Part shown: piece after piece, positions 53,418 to 62,427 of the stretch
Layout of the letters: every line of letters begins with the position of its first letter
Position numbering within the stretch: the stretch's first letter is position 1
Origin: Chryseobacterium sp. MYb7
Lineage (GTDB): Bacteria > Bacteroidota > Bacteroidia > Flavobacteriales > Weeksellaceae
Direction: 5' to 3'
DNA length: 64,000 nucleotides
Assembly: GCF_002979455.1 (NCBI RefSeq)
Contig: NZ_PCOU01000017.1
Span: forward strand, 50,766-114,765
Position numbers and translations under genes: made by a program
Notes under the pieces: generated by a model
Told to the model about the DNA's origin: nothing
Databases searched by the model: none
What the model saw: the letters and a program-made list of their open reading frames with translations, nothing else

Positions 53418-54407
53418 TTAAAAAGTGGGCATTTTTGTTTCTTCGAATTCTTTTAAAAGGTGGCTAAAAACAGTTTCTACGGGAAGAATTTCATCAATTA
53501 AAGCAGAAACCTGGCCTATCTCCAGCTCTCCATCTTCCATATCACCTTCAAACATTCCACGTTTTGCTCTAGCTCTTCCTAAAGAGGCAATCAAAGGTTC
53601 TTTATCTCTTCCGGTCACATAAATATCTTCCAGCTCATTGAAAAATTTATTTTTAACCATTCTTACAGGTGCCAGTTCTTTCAAAGTAAGATGGGTATCG
53701 CCTTCCTGTAATTCTGTGATTTTCTTTTTCCAGTTTTCATGGGCACTTGCTTCTGTAGTAGCTGCAAAACGGGAACCAATCTGTACACCGTCTGCCCCAA
53801 GAATCATTGCGGCTTTCATCTGTGAGCCTAAGGCAATTCCACCTGCAGCAATTAAGGGTTTAGAAATATGTTTTTTTACATTCGGAATAAGGCAGAAGGT
53901 GGTTGTTTCATCTCTTCCGTTATGACCTCCTGCTTCGAAGCCTTCCGCAACGATGGCATCTACTCCTGCATCTTCGCATTTCACAGCAAATTTGGTAGAC
54001 GAAACCACGTGAGCTACTTTTATTCCTTCTTTCTGAAGGGTTTCCGTATAGGTTTTTGGATTACCTGCTGATGTAAATACAATTTTCACTCCTTCTTCAA
54101 GAATGATCTGAATGATTTCCTCAATATTAGGATACAACATCGGTACATTTACACCAAACGGTTTATCAGTTGCCAGTTTACATTTCCGGATATTTTCTCT
54201 CAAAATGTCAGGATACATACTTCCTGCTCCTATGATCCCCAATCCACCACAGTTGGAAACAGCAGAAGCAAGTCTCCATCCTGAGTGCCAGATCATACCT
54301 GCCTGGATAATTGGATATTTAATATTAAAAAGATGTGAAATTCTATTTTGGGTTGCCTCCATGTCATGAAGTTTTTTTGCAGCGTTAAAATCTATAAAAT
54401 TGCTCAT
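53418..54407 (-). CDS. Nitronate monooxygenase-like FMN-dependent oxidoreductase
   Basis: TIM-barrel flavoenzyme of the 2-nitropropane dioxygenase/YrpB family: YPIIQAGMIWHSGWRLASAV, GLGIIGAGSMYP, EGFEAGGHNGRDE and LIAAGGIALG with GADGVQIGSRF for FMN phosphate binding. The start MSNFIDFNAAKKLHD is chosen; another ATG 45 bp downstream is possible. The true substrate (nitronates or an NADH:quinone-type role) is not clear from sequence. Confidence 0.9.
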   Translation of the reverse strand: MSNFIDFNAAKKLHDMEATQNRISHLFNIKYPIIQAGMIWHSGWRLASAVSNCGGLGIIGAGSMYPDILRENIRKCKLATDKPFGVNVPMLYPNIEEIIQIILEEGVKIVFTSAGNPKTYTETLQKEGIKVAHVVSSTKFAVKCEDAGVDAIVAEGFEAGGHNGRDETTTFCLIPNVKKHISKPLIAAGGIALGSQMKAAMILGADGVQIGSRFAATTEASAHENWKKKITELQEGDTHLTLKELAPVRMVKNKFFNELEDIYVTGRDKEPLIASLGRARAKRGMFEGDMEDGELEIGQVSALIDEILPVETVFSHLLKEFEETKMPTF

Positions 54408-54479
54408 GTGTAAAAATAATAAAAACAACGATTTCCAGAGCCTTTCATGATTAAAAAATATACAGAAAACCTCACATTA

Positions 54480-54977
54480 TTATTTTTTGTACCGCTCTAA
54501 AATGCTGTCGATTATAAAACTTATTTTGAAAAATTTTTGAGCAAGTTCATGAATGTTCTTTTCTATATCATCAATGTTTAATTCTATCCAGCCCTGCATC
54601 AATGTCAGTGGGCCATAATCTACACTTACATTAGGCCAGTCTTTCTGGTATAATAAAAACTCTTTCCTGAAATTTTGAGCAAAATCTCTGGCGGGTATTT
54701 TATAGTCTTTCAAAGCTCTTAGTTTAAGGGCATGAATGTTATAATAGATCTTATTTTCCCGGATCGTCTCATCATTTACCCAAACCGAAAAGAAAATTCG
54801 TCCCTCGGCATCTAAAGGCGACAAAAGATCTCCGGACCATTCCGGTTTATAAACTTTAAGTGCTACAGATTCTAAAATGGTACCAACAGATAATTTCAGT
54901 CTGTATTTACTAAGTGTTTCTTCAGGAATTTCAGATGCAGCAAGATGAAATTTTTCAAGGTAAAGAGTATAATCCAT
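54480..54977 (-). CDS. Conserved cytoplasmic protein, unknown
   Basis: 165 residues without signal or membrane segments; contains SPLDAEGRIFFSVWVNDETI and DYGPLTLMQGWIELN. I do not recognise the family. It sits between the flavoenzyme gene and the SurA-like terminator. Confidence 0.68.
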   Translation of the reverse strand: MDYTLYLEKFHLAASEIPEETLSKYRLKLSVGTILESVALKVYKPEWSGDLLSPLDAEGRIFFSVWVNDETIRENKIYYNIHALKLRALKDYKIPARDFAQNFRKEFLLYQKDWPNVSVDYGPLTLMQGWIELNIDDIEKNIHELAQKFFKISFIIDSILERYKK

Positions 54978-55010
54978 ATGCTCAGTTTTTGTAAATATAT
55001 CAATAAAAAA

Positions 55011-55039
55011 AACCTTCAGAAGTTCTGAAGGTTTTTTTT
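55011..55039. terminator. Terminator of the SurA-like gene
   Basis: AACCTTCAGAA/TTCTGAAGGTT, an 11-bp perfect stem with a one-base centre, flanked by A and T runs. Confidence 0.82.
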
Positions 55040-55040
55040 A

Positions 55041-56408
55041 TTATTTTGCCATGGATTGTTTGTTCCAGTTCGACTTAAAGTTACAACTCCCGTAACGTTT
55101 GTCGATTGAAATAAAAGTGGTTGGCAACTTAGAATTGACAAACTTTTCAAGCATCTCACTTTTCTTTTTGTTCAGTGCCATCTGCTTCATTCTACTGAAA
55201 TCTGTTTCCAGTGTAATCTGGTGAGAAGGAATCACCTCTTCAATTTTAATGATCTTGATCTGCTTTCTTTTGTTTTCTTCATCTTCGAAAGCGGTAGTGA
55301 TGTCTCCTTTGTTCAATCCTGCTAATTCGTAGCTGATTGTTCCCGGAATACTTTCTCTTTCAATTTTATCAGAACCATCAGCACCAGGAATTACTCCTGC
55401 GTTGAATTTTGTTCTTTTGTCATCTGAAAATTTAAAAGCAGCATCTTTAAATGTGATCTTTCCATCCATGATAAGCCCTCTGATACTGTCTAATTTTGCT
55501 TTGGCAGTTTTGATCTCTTCATCAGTAGGGGTAGCTTTCAACAGGATGTGTCTTGCGTCATATACTTTACCTGATCTTTTCAGCAATTGAATAATATGGA
55601 ATCCGAATTCAGATTCGATAGGATCTGAAATTTCATTTTCCTGAAGGTTCAGCGCAGCGGCTTCGAATGGCTTAACCATCTGTCCTTTGTTGATATTCTT
55701 ATATAAACCTCCGTTGGCAGCAGACCCTTCATCTTCAGAATAAATTCTTGCCTGGCTTTCAAAAGTTTCACCTCCTTCAATATCTTTCTTGATTTTTTTC
55801 AACCTGTTGATCAGATCTTGTTTATGAGCTTCCGTTAATGTAGGATAGATCATAATCTGAGCCAGGGTAACTTCGTCTTTTACCTGTGGCAGCTGAGTTT
55901 TATACATATTATAAAAATCAGTTACCTCATTTGGAGTTACGTCTGCTTTAGCAGTAACTATACCGTATTTTGACTTCCCATAATAGTCGTCTGTATCTAT
56001 TTTTTCAATAGCATTTTTCAATTCATACGCATTTCTGAATTTGTAGGCTGCAAGCATTGTCTTTTCATCCGGAAATTGAGAAAGCATCTGACGATATTTT
56101 GCATTAGCCTGTTCTTTGATTGCTGCAGAACGGTTTTCAATTAAGGTATCTTTTTTTGCTTCGTATACAAGAAGCTTGTTGCTGATAAGATTTTCCAGGA
56201 ACTCACATTTGTCTGTATTTGCAGCTCCCTGTTGTTTTCCATAATTCATCTGCTCGTTTACATCAGATTCCAAAACAATCTCATTCCCGATAACAGCTGC
56301 AATACCATCCACCAAATCTCCTTGTTTTAGCTGGGCATTCATCATATTTGAAGAGAATATCATGATGAAAATCCCAAGGAGAAAAGTGATTTTTAGTTTA
56401 TTTGTCAT
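55041..56408 (-). CDS. SurA-like periplasmic peptidyl-prolyl isomerase/chaperone
   Basis: 455 residues, signal peptide ending MNAQ, SurA N-terminal helical domain (DGIAAVIGNEIVLESDVNEQ), then two parvulin domains: about 175-285 (EVTLAQIMIYPT ... EFGFHIIQLLKR) and 285-400 (DARHILLKATPT). It helps outer-membrane proteins fold. Two cysteines near the C-terminus are unusual. Followed by a strong terminator. Confidence 0.92.
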   Translation of the reverse strand: MTNKLKITFLLGIFIMIFSSNMMNAQLKQGDLVDGIAAVIGNEIVLESDVNEQMNYGKQQGAANTDKCEFLENLISNKLLVYEAKKDTLIENRSAAIKEQANAKYRQMLSQFPDEKTMLAAYKFRNAYELKNAIEKIDTDDYYGKSKYGIVTAKADVTPNEVTDFYNMYKTQLPQVKDEVTLAQIMIYPTLTEAHKQDLINRLKKIKKDIEGGETFESQARIYSEDEGSAANGGLYKNINKGQMVKPFEAAALNLQENEISDPIESEFGFHIIQLLKRSGKVYDARHILLKATPTDEEIKTAKAKLDSIRGLIMDGKITFKDAAFKFSDDKRTKFNAGVIPGADGSDKIERESIPGTISYELAGLNKGDITTAFEDEENKRKQIKIIKIEEVIPSHQITLETDFSRMKQMALNKKKSEMLEKFVNSKLPTTFISIDKRYGSCNFKSNWNKQSMAK

Positions 56409-56494
56409 TTTACTATTTTAACAAGTTGCAAATTTAGAATTCTTAACGAATTTCACTCAATTTTTTATTATAAATATTTCTTAAAAAGACTTAT

Positions 56495-57418
56495 TTACTG
56501 CAGTTCAATATCAAAAGTGGTCAATTCTTTGAATTGTCTCAATCTGCTGAACATATCTGCTTCGCTTACTTCTTCTATTCTTTCTGTTCCGAATTTTTCT
56601 ACGGTGAAAGAAGCCATTGCAGATCCTACGATAAGAGCAGATTTCATTGTTTCGAAATCAATTTTCTCTTTTTTAGCAAGGTATGCAGCAAATCCTCCTG
56701 CAAATGTATCACCAGCTCCTGTTGGATCAAAAACATCTTCCAACGGAAGTGCAGGAATAGCAAATACTTTATTATCATGGAAAAGTAAAGCTCCGTGTTC
56801 TCCTTTTTTGATGATTACGTAATCAGGACCCATTGTGTGAATCTTCTTAGCAGCTTTTACTAAAGAATATTCTCCTGAAAGCTGTCTTGCTTCTTCATCA
56901 TTGATGGTAATAACGTCTGTTTTAGCAATCATATCCATTAAGATATCCCATGCAGAATCCATCCAGAAATTCATGGTATCAAGGATAACCAGTTTAGGAC
57001 GGTTGTTCATTTTTTCAAGGACTGATAACTGAACTCCAGGATGTAGGTTTCCAAGTAATAAAATTTCGGCATCCTGCATTGAATCCGGGATTTTCGGATC
57101 AAAATTCTCCAGTACATTTACTTCTGTAGCCAAAGTATCTCTTGTGTTCAGGTCATTATGGTATTTTCCAGACCAGAAGAACGTTTTTCCTTCTTTTACG
57201 ATTTCAATTCCTTCGATATTTACATCTCTGTTGGTGAACATATCAAGATGTTCTTGTGGAAAGTCTCCTCCTACTACAGAAACAATTCCGGATTTAACGC
57301 CTAAAATTGATGAAGTGATTCCGATATAAGTGGCTGCACCTCCTAAAATTTTGTCCGTTTTACCAAATGGTGTTTCAATTGCATCAAATGCAACACTTCC
57401 TACAACTAAAAGTTTCAT
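56495..57418 (-). CDS. PfkB-family sugar or nucleoside kinase
   Basis: 307 residues. N-terminal GSVAFDAIETPFGKTDKILG and GGAATYIGI substrate-binding motifs, C-terminal DPTGAGDTFAGGFAAYLAKK with catalytic Asp. More similar to the adenosine/ribokinase-like branch than the fructokinase at 15778, but the substrate is undetermined. It begins 28 bp before gldD on the same strand order (gldD upstream). Confidence 0.87.
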   Translation of the reverse strand: MKLLVVGSVAFDAIETPFGKTDKILGGAATYIGITSSILGVKSGIVSVVGGDFPQEHLDMFTNRDVNIEGIEIVKEGKTFFWSGKYHNDLNTRDTLATEVNVLENFDPKIPDSMQDAEILLLGNLHPGVQLSVLEKMNNRPKLVILDTMNFWMDSAWDILMDMIAKTDVITINDEEARQLSGEYSLVKAAKKIHTMGPDYVIIKKGEHGALLFHDNKVFAIPALPLEDVFDPTGAGDTFAGGFAAYLAKKEKIDFETMKSALIVGSAMASFTVEKFGTERIEEVSEADMFSRLRQFKELTTFDIELQ

Positions 57419-57445
57419 ATATTTTTCAATGTATATTAAAAGTAA

Positions 57446-58003
57446 TTATTTTTTCCATTCAAAAGTGTCCAGCAGATGCTTCATATCATTTTTGATATAG
57501 TTCACTGCAGGGGCAAGAGAATCCGGTTTCGGTCTCGTATTAAAGTATAAGTAAGCAGTAACGAAGTGTTTCGTACTGTCTGTAATGTAAAACTGAAGAT
57601 TGGAAGCACTCTGCCCTTTCAGCTCATAGAAGTTCCCGTATACTTTCTTTTCAGGGTATTCGAAGGATTTTGTATCTATGGAGCTGGCTTTAATGGTATG
57701 TTCGTATACCATTTTTTCTGCTTCCTTGATGTGATCTGCAAAGTCGTTTTGTATAGGGTAATAGGTAACGAAAAGCTTTGCCTTCATTTTAGGATAATTC
57801 AGATAGAACCAGCAAGGCTTTTTTGCTGGTGCTATTGATGCAAATTCCGAATATTCGAAGGTATAGGCACAATCGTTTTCAAACTTTTGGTATTTCGGTG
57901 CAGGATATTCAAGACGCAGTTCTCCATAAGGTTTTGGTGAAGGGTCTTTTCCACATGAAATTAAAAGCAGTGATACAAAAATAAAAATGACTTTTTTAAT
58001 CAT
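57446..58003 (-). CDS. gldD: Gliding-motility/T9SS lipoprotein GldD
   Basis: About 185 residues from MIKKVIFIFVSLLLISCGKD (lipobox LISC); five upstream codons are excluded because the signal fits better here. The conserved start KPYGELRLEYPAPKYQKF identifies GldD, which is needed for gliding and T9SS function in Flavobacteriia. Even non-gliding members keep it for secretion. Lies between the kinase and mutY genes. Confidence 0.92.
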   Translation of the reverse strand: MIKKVIFIFVSLLLISCGKDPSPKPYGELRLEYPAPKYQKFENDCAYTFEYSEFASIAPAKKPCWFYLNYPKMKAKLFVTYYPIQNDFADHIKEAEKMVYEHTIKASSIDTKSFEYPEKKVYGNFYELKGQSASNLQFYITDSTKHFVTAYLYFNTRPKPDSLAPAVNYIKNDMKHLLDTFEWKK

Positions 58004-58047
58004 TTTGCAAAAGTACAAATTAGATTTCAGATTTCGGAAGACAAATT

Positions 58048-59082
58048 TCAGTCTTTCAGAGAGTTTTGAATGTAATTTTCCAGAGGCTTGGGAAACGATT
58101 TTTCATGAGAACCCTCAACATCTGTAATCTCGTACTGATTTTCAGTGATAAAATCATTCCAGATCTTCTCAGAATTGACCTCAACATTCAATATTTCAAT
58201 ACTTAAGTTCTTGTGGGTCAGTTTATGATTAACTGTTTTTGAACCTGTAATAAAGGTTTCCATATCTGAAGAAATGGTATCAGGAAATTCAAATAATTTT
58301 TTCCAGATGAAGTCATCTGCTCTCTGACGGATCAAAAATTGTCTGTTTCTGTGAACAAAATAATAGGTCAGAGCCAGATCTTCTGCTTTTACTTTTTTTG
58401 TTTTTATGGGATAAGCGGAGACTTTTTGAGTGGAAAATGCCAAACAATCTTTATTCAGAGGACATTTTCCACACAGTGGATTTTTTGGTTTACAGATCTC
58501 TGAACCAATATCCATCATCGCCTGATTAAAATCCCCAACATTTTCCGGCATGACCAAAGCAGCCAGCTCAGAGAAATAGGCAAAAGCTTTTGAGTTCGAA
58601 ATATCAAAGTCATCAGCAAAAAGACGGCTCAAAACACGGTAGAAATTACCGTCAACAGCAGGCATTCTTCCACCAAAACAGATACTTGACACCGCTGCAG
58701 CAGTATACTTCCCAACTCCTTTTAATTTTAGAATTTCTTCGTATTGGTCAGGAAAGACACCCAGATAATCGTTCATGATCTGTTGAGCAGCTTTATGAAT
58801 ATTGATGGCTCTTGAATAATAGCCCAAACCTTTCCAATAAAGCAAAACTTCATTTTCTTCAGCTTCTGCCAACGTTTTTACATCAGGGAATCTTTTAATG
58901 AAATTATTATAATGATTTAATCCCTGATTGATTCTCGTCTGCTGAAATACGATTTCACAGATCCAGATTTTGTACGGATCTTTGGTCTGTCTGAAAGGCA
59001 GATCTCTTGCATTATTTTTATACCACTCAAGGATTTTGCTGCCAATATGCAGAAAATCTGAGGCTGTTTTATTTTTTTCCAA
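58048..59082 (-). CDS. mutY: A/G-specific adenine glycosylase
   Basis: 344 residues. Helix-hairpin-helix with catalytic aspartate (LKGVGKYTAAAV ... AVDGNFYRVLSR), the 4Fe-4S cluster Cys set C-X6-C-X2-C-X5-C in ICKPKNPLCGKCPLNKDC, and a NUDIX-like C-terminal domain for 8-oxoG recognition. It removes A mispaired with 8-oxoG. Upstream of gldD on the same strand. Confidence 0.95.
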   Translation of the reverse strand: MEKNKTASDFLHIGSKILEWYKNNARDLPFRQTKDPYKIWICEIVFQQTRINQGLNHYNNFIKRFPDVKTLAEAEENEVLLYWKGLGYYSRAINIHKAAQQIMNDYLGVFPDQYEEILKLKGVGKYTAAAVSSICFGGRMPAVDGNFYRVLSRLFADDFDISNSKAFAYFSELAALVMPENVGDFNQAMMDIGSEICKPKNPLCGKCPLNKDCLAFSTQKVSAYPIKTKKVKAEDLALTYYFVHRNRQFLIRQRADDFIWKKLFEFPDTISSDMETFITGSKTVNHKLTHKNLSIEILNVEVNSEKIWNDFITENQYEITDVEGSHEKSFPKPLENYIQNSLKD

Positions 59083-59377
59083 AAACCAATCTTGTTTTAA
59101 ATCATTGAAGAGATGATTTTCTCTTCATCCTGAACATTGTTTCAATGTGCAAAGATAGGTTTATTTTATTTTTTTACCTGTTTTGATTTTGGAAACAGAT
59201 TTTTGCCCCTATTTCATAAAAAATAGATTTATGGAGAAAATGTCCTGACCGTGAATCCTTTATTATATATTTTTTTGCTTTTATCTCTCCCTACTTCCTT
59301 GAATATAGAAAAATATAAATAATCATAAAGTCAAAAAGAATTTGATCAGTTTCTAATCATATTTCATATATTATAAA
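59083..59377. other. Boundary between core genes and second effector locus
   Basis: No credible gene. The left part is the mutY upstream region. From here rightwards coding density drops and AT content rises, marking the edge of the accessory locus. Confidence 0.5.
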
Positions 59378-59936
59378 TTATTTTTTCTTTAGTTCCTGCT
59401 GTTCCGAAGAAATATCCCAAGTAGTATTAGAATTAAGTTTATATTTATTTATATTAACATGACAACATCCTATAATACTTTGTGTTGTAATTATTTTGTT
59501 TACTAAATCAATATTTTCTGCTAAAATTCCATGCTGTAAAGGGAAAGATGCTACAGCAGAAAAATTTCCGTTTTTATCTTGAAGATAATATTCATATAAC
59601 TTTTCGACGCCCCCCTGATCCCAAACAATTGCAAAATCTTCTAAACCGTCAAAATTAAAATCTTTTACAAAAAAGTTGGTACACGGCAAATCTTGATAAG
59701 ATGTCCATGAATTTGGTTCATAATGAATCTCCTGTGATTTACCATTCTTTTTATTTTTTACAATAATCCACGCTGAAGTTGAATATTTTTGTTCCTTCTC
59801 ATTTTTATATTCTTCGGCTTCTAAAATAAATTTATATTTATTTGATAGGTTTTTGAACTCGCATGATTTAGCGTCTGGCTGACAGGTTTTATTTTCAATA
59901 CTTGCTATTTTTTTTCTATTATAAAAAGATTGGGTT
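59378..59936 (-). pseudogene. Immunity-like gene without start
   Basis: One frame stays open for about 185 codons (SIENKTCQPDAKSCEFKNLS ... VKDFNFDGLEDFAIVWDQGG ... SIIGCCHVNINKYK) but has no ATG. The region just upstream, MFYKNINPIFL followed by stops, is in another frame and looks like the lost front. The NFDGLEDF segment resembles proteins annotated as XAC2610-like immunity or FG-GAP-like. Likely decayed. Confidence 0.65.
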
Positions 59937-59982
59937 TATATTTTTATAAAACATGTTCCTTTTCCTGAATTGAAAAAAAACT

Positions 59983-60289
59983 CTAAAAATTACCAATATA
60001 TGCTTCTTGGATCTTGTTAAAAGCTGCATTTATATTAATGTTTTCTTCGAAATCACAGTCAAGTTTTTGCCCATTGTTGTATACTGCACAATATTGTGCG
60101 AATAATGAGTCTTGTTATTTTCAGAATTTTCAACGTGAACTCTTGACTTTTGTCTTCTGACTTCCAGCGCCACACTTCAGGGAGCTTTCTTTTATTATTT
60201 GCAGTAGCACTGCTAAAAACTTTGTTTTCCCTTTTACAATTGAAAAAGAAGAATATAAAAAGTAGTAATGTTGGAAAGTTTTTCATCAT
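59983..60289 (-). pseudogene. Frameshifted paralogue of the neighbouring lipoprotein
   Basis: Starts as a lipoprotein (MMKNFPTLLLFIFFFFNC) and aligns to the gene at 60307-61215 (…FTLKI against FTLNI), then breaks. A different frame continues the similarity with AQYCAVYNNGQKLDCDFEEN against AQYCAIANSGGKIDCENDIE, ending at TAG 59985-59983. So it is a truncated, frameshifted duplicate. Confidence 0.82.
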
Positions 60290-60306
60290 TTGCTCTCAGA
60301 AGTATT

Positions 60307-61215
60307 CTAATTAGTTTTTTTATTGAAAACACCCTTATCATTTAAAAGATACAATTCTGTTAATTTTTTAGTGCTATTTTTTTCGGAATAAATAGAAACT
60401 TCATAGTTTTCATTAATAGAAAAGACCTTAACTTCTTCACTAACTCCATTGCTATTACTTATTTCCAAGCCATCTATTAATTTGCCATTTTTTGTTGTAA
60501 TTAGATACATTAATTCACTATCTCCACTAATATTACTTATGATATATAAGTCATAGTTACCGTTCGATGGAAGTTTGGTCATAGCATCTATACCTAACTG
60601 ATATTTTTGTTTAAATAATATCTCAATATTTTTTTCAGATTTTGCCTCTAATTGGATTTTAGTCCCAATATCTTTATAATCAAATGGTAGTAGTTGTTTT
60701 GATGCTGAATTTGTCTGCGCGTTTTCTGTCTTACTTTCTCTTTGCAATATACATTCATCAGGACTATAAAATTGTCCTTGTGGAGACTTAATAATTTTCC
60801 ATTTTAAAGTACCGTCATTATTAATTATAATTTCTGCTTTTCCCTTATCATTTTGACTACTGAAAAAACTATAAAAATCAACAATAATTTTTCCTCTATT
60901 TACAGTTCCTTTAACATTATATTCTATGTCATTTTCACAATCTATTTTTCCACCACTATTTGCAATTGCGCAATATTGAGCTTTTATATTATTATCGGTT
61001 TGAATTATATTTAATGTAAACATTTCTTCAGGAACAGTTGAATTTTGATCCTTTTTAACATATTTCCATTTACCTGATATATCAATAAAATTTTTATCAG
61101 ATACTTTTATCATTGAATCTTTTAAATTTATTTTATCACCATTAATGGCTTTTGTATTATTTTCTTTACAACTAAGGGAAAATAGCAATATTGGAATTAA
61201 AAAGCTTTTCATCAT
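60307..61215 (-). CDS. Lipoprotein, probable second immunity gene
   Basis: 302 residues, lipobox SLSC. The middle contains SGKWKYVKKD and AQYCAIANSGGKIDCENDIE, lipocalin-like beta strands. No firm family. It lies between a decayed duplicate and the larger lipoprotein gene downstream of the GH19/peptidase effector. Immunity role inferred from the array pattern. Confidence 0.74.
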   Translation of the reverse strand: MMKSFLIPILLFSLSCKENNTKAINGDKINLKDSMIKVSDKNFIDISGKWKYVKKDQNSTVPEEMFTLNIIQTDNNIKAQYCAIANSGGKIDCENDIEYNVKGTVNRGKIIVDFYSFFSSQNDKGKAEIIINNDGTLKWKIIKSPQGQFYSPDECILQRESKTENAQTNSASKQLLPFDYKDIGTKIQLEAKSEKNIEILFKQKYQLGIDAMTKLPSNGNYDLYIISNISGDSELMYLITTKNGKLIDGLEISNSNGVSEEVKVFSINENYEVSIYSEKNSTKKLTELYLLNDKGVFNKKTN

Positions 61216-61258
61216 TTGGTTTGCTAGTACAAATTACCTATTAATAATTTAAATAATA

Positions 61259-62410
61259 TTATTGATAATCATCATCTTGAGGCGGAGTTGTGCTCTCGTT
61301 TTGTAGATCACCACTTTCAATATATTTTTTTAAAAATGGATAACCAAAATAGTTGTGTTTTTTTAAAATCTCTAGTACTTCAGGGTGATTCATAGTGTTT
61401 TTATTTTGAAGATAGAATAGGGTAGTAGCTTGTGAATTCCAAGAATCTGTGCTTAATCCTTTGTATTGATTGAATGCAGGGATCTCTATATTGGAGATAT
61501 TTGCTATAATCTCAGCCTTCTCATCAGGTGAAAATGGAGATTTTATACTATCATTATAAAGTATATCAATTACATAATTTGATAAAGCAGAGATGTATTT
61601 ATCATTATTTTTAGATGTATTTTTTTCTATATACTTAAGTAAATTTTTTCTAATGCTTAGTTTTCCTTCACAATTTTTTACAAATAAAATATTTCCTATT
61701 TTTTGAGAAGATTCCGGTGTTTCTTTGGAATATTCCTGAAATAAATCATTTAGAATTATTTCATTTATTTTTTCTTCTTTATCAAAACCAAAATTTATAA
61801 GTAATGTTTTTAAGAAATCTTTATCATGAATTAATAACCAAGCTAAGTCTCCTTTACTATTATTAAATAAATATTTGTTTCTAGCAATAATATTTTGATT
61901 TAAATTTATTTTTAAATTATTATTTTTTATTTCCGCAATATCATTTAAAAGAGGTAGATCAGATAAAATTTTAAGATTTGAATAAACATATATATGGTCA
62001 TAAGTATAATCAAATTCTGTTTGTTTAATATTTTGTTCCTGTGATGGATTGACAAAATAGGTAGTGAAATTTTGATGCTCCTTTATTGAGGTACACGAAC
62101 AATCTTCCTGGGTTTCAAAAACATCTTTAATTTGCTTTGAAAAAGAACTGTTTTCAGGGACTTGATAGCCATTTTCTTTCAATCCTTGCAGAGTTAATTC
62201 TCCACCTAATTCTAGGTCTTTATCTGTTAGCTTATACTGATTTAATGTATTTGTATCATTTTCAGAAAGCTCAATTTTTTCTTGAAGCTTCATATGTTTT
62301 TTTATTAAATCTATATCTTTATTTATATTTTCGGCTGTTTTGTTTTTCTCTTTATTTTGACAGCAAATAAGACTTGTTGCTGAAAAGAAAATTATTACAA
62401 ATTTTTTCAT
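61259..62410 (-). CDS. Lipoprotein, probable immunity to the GH19/endopeptidase effector
   Basis: 383 residues, lipobox SLICC. Helical, acidic/lysine-rich, with a CSCTS motif near residue 105 and a hydrophilic tail (TTPPQDDDYQ). No family recognised. It starts 17 bp after the effector stop, the position of the cognate immunity gene, and lipid anchoring places it where peptidoglycan is cut. Confidence 0.78.
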   Translation of the reverse strand: MKKFVIIFFSATSLICCQNKEKNKTAENINKDIDLIKKHMKLQEKIELSENDTNTLNQYKLTDKDLELGGELTLQGLKENGYQVPENSSFSKQIKDVFETQEDCSCTSIKEHQNFTTYFVNPSQEQNIKQTEFDYTYDHIYVYSNLKILSDLPLLNDIAEIKNNNLKINLNQNIIARNKYLFNNSKGDLAWLLIHDKDFLKTLLINFGFDKEEKINEIILNDLFQEYSKETPESSQKIGNILFVKNCEGKLSIRKNLLKYIEKNTSKNNDKYISALSNYVIDILYNDSIKSPFSPDEKAEIIANISNIEIPAFNQYKGLSTDSWNSQATTLFYLQNKNTMNHPEVLEILKKHNYFGYPFLKKYIESGDLQNESTTPPQDDDYQ

Positions 62411-62427
62411 GTTTTATTATTACTAAA

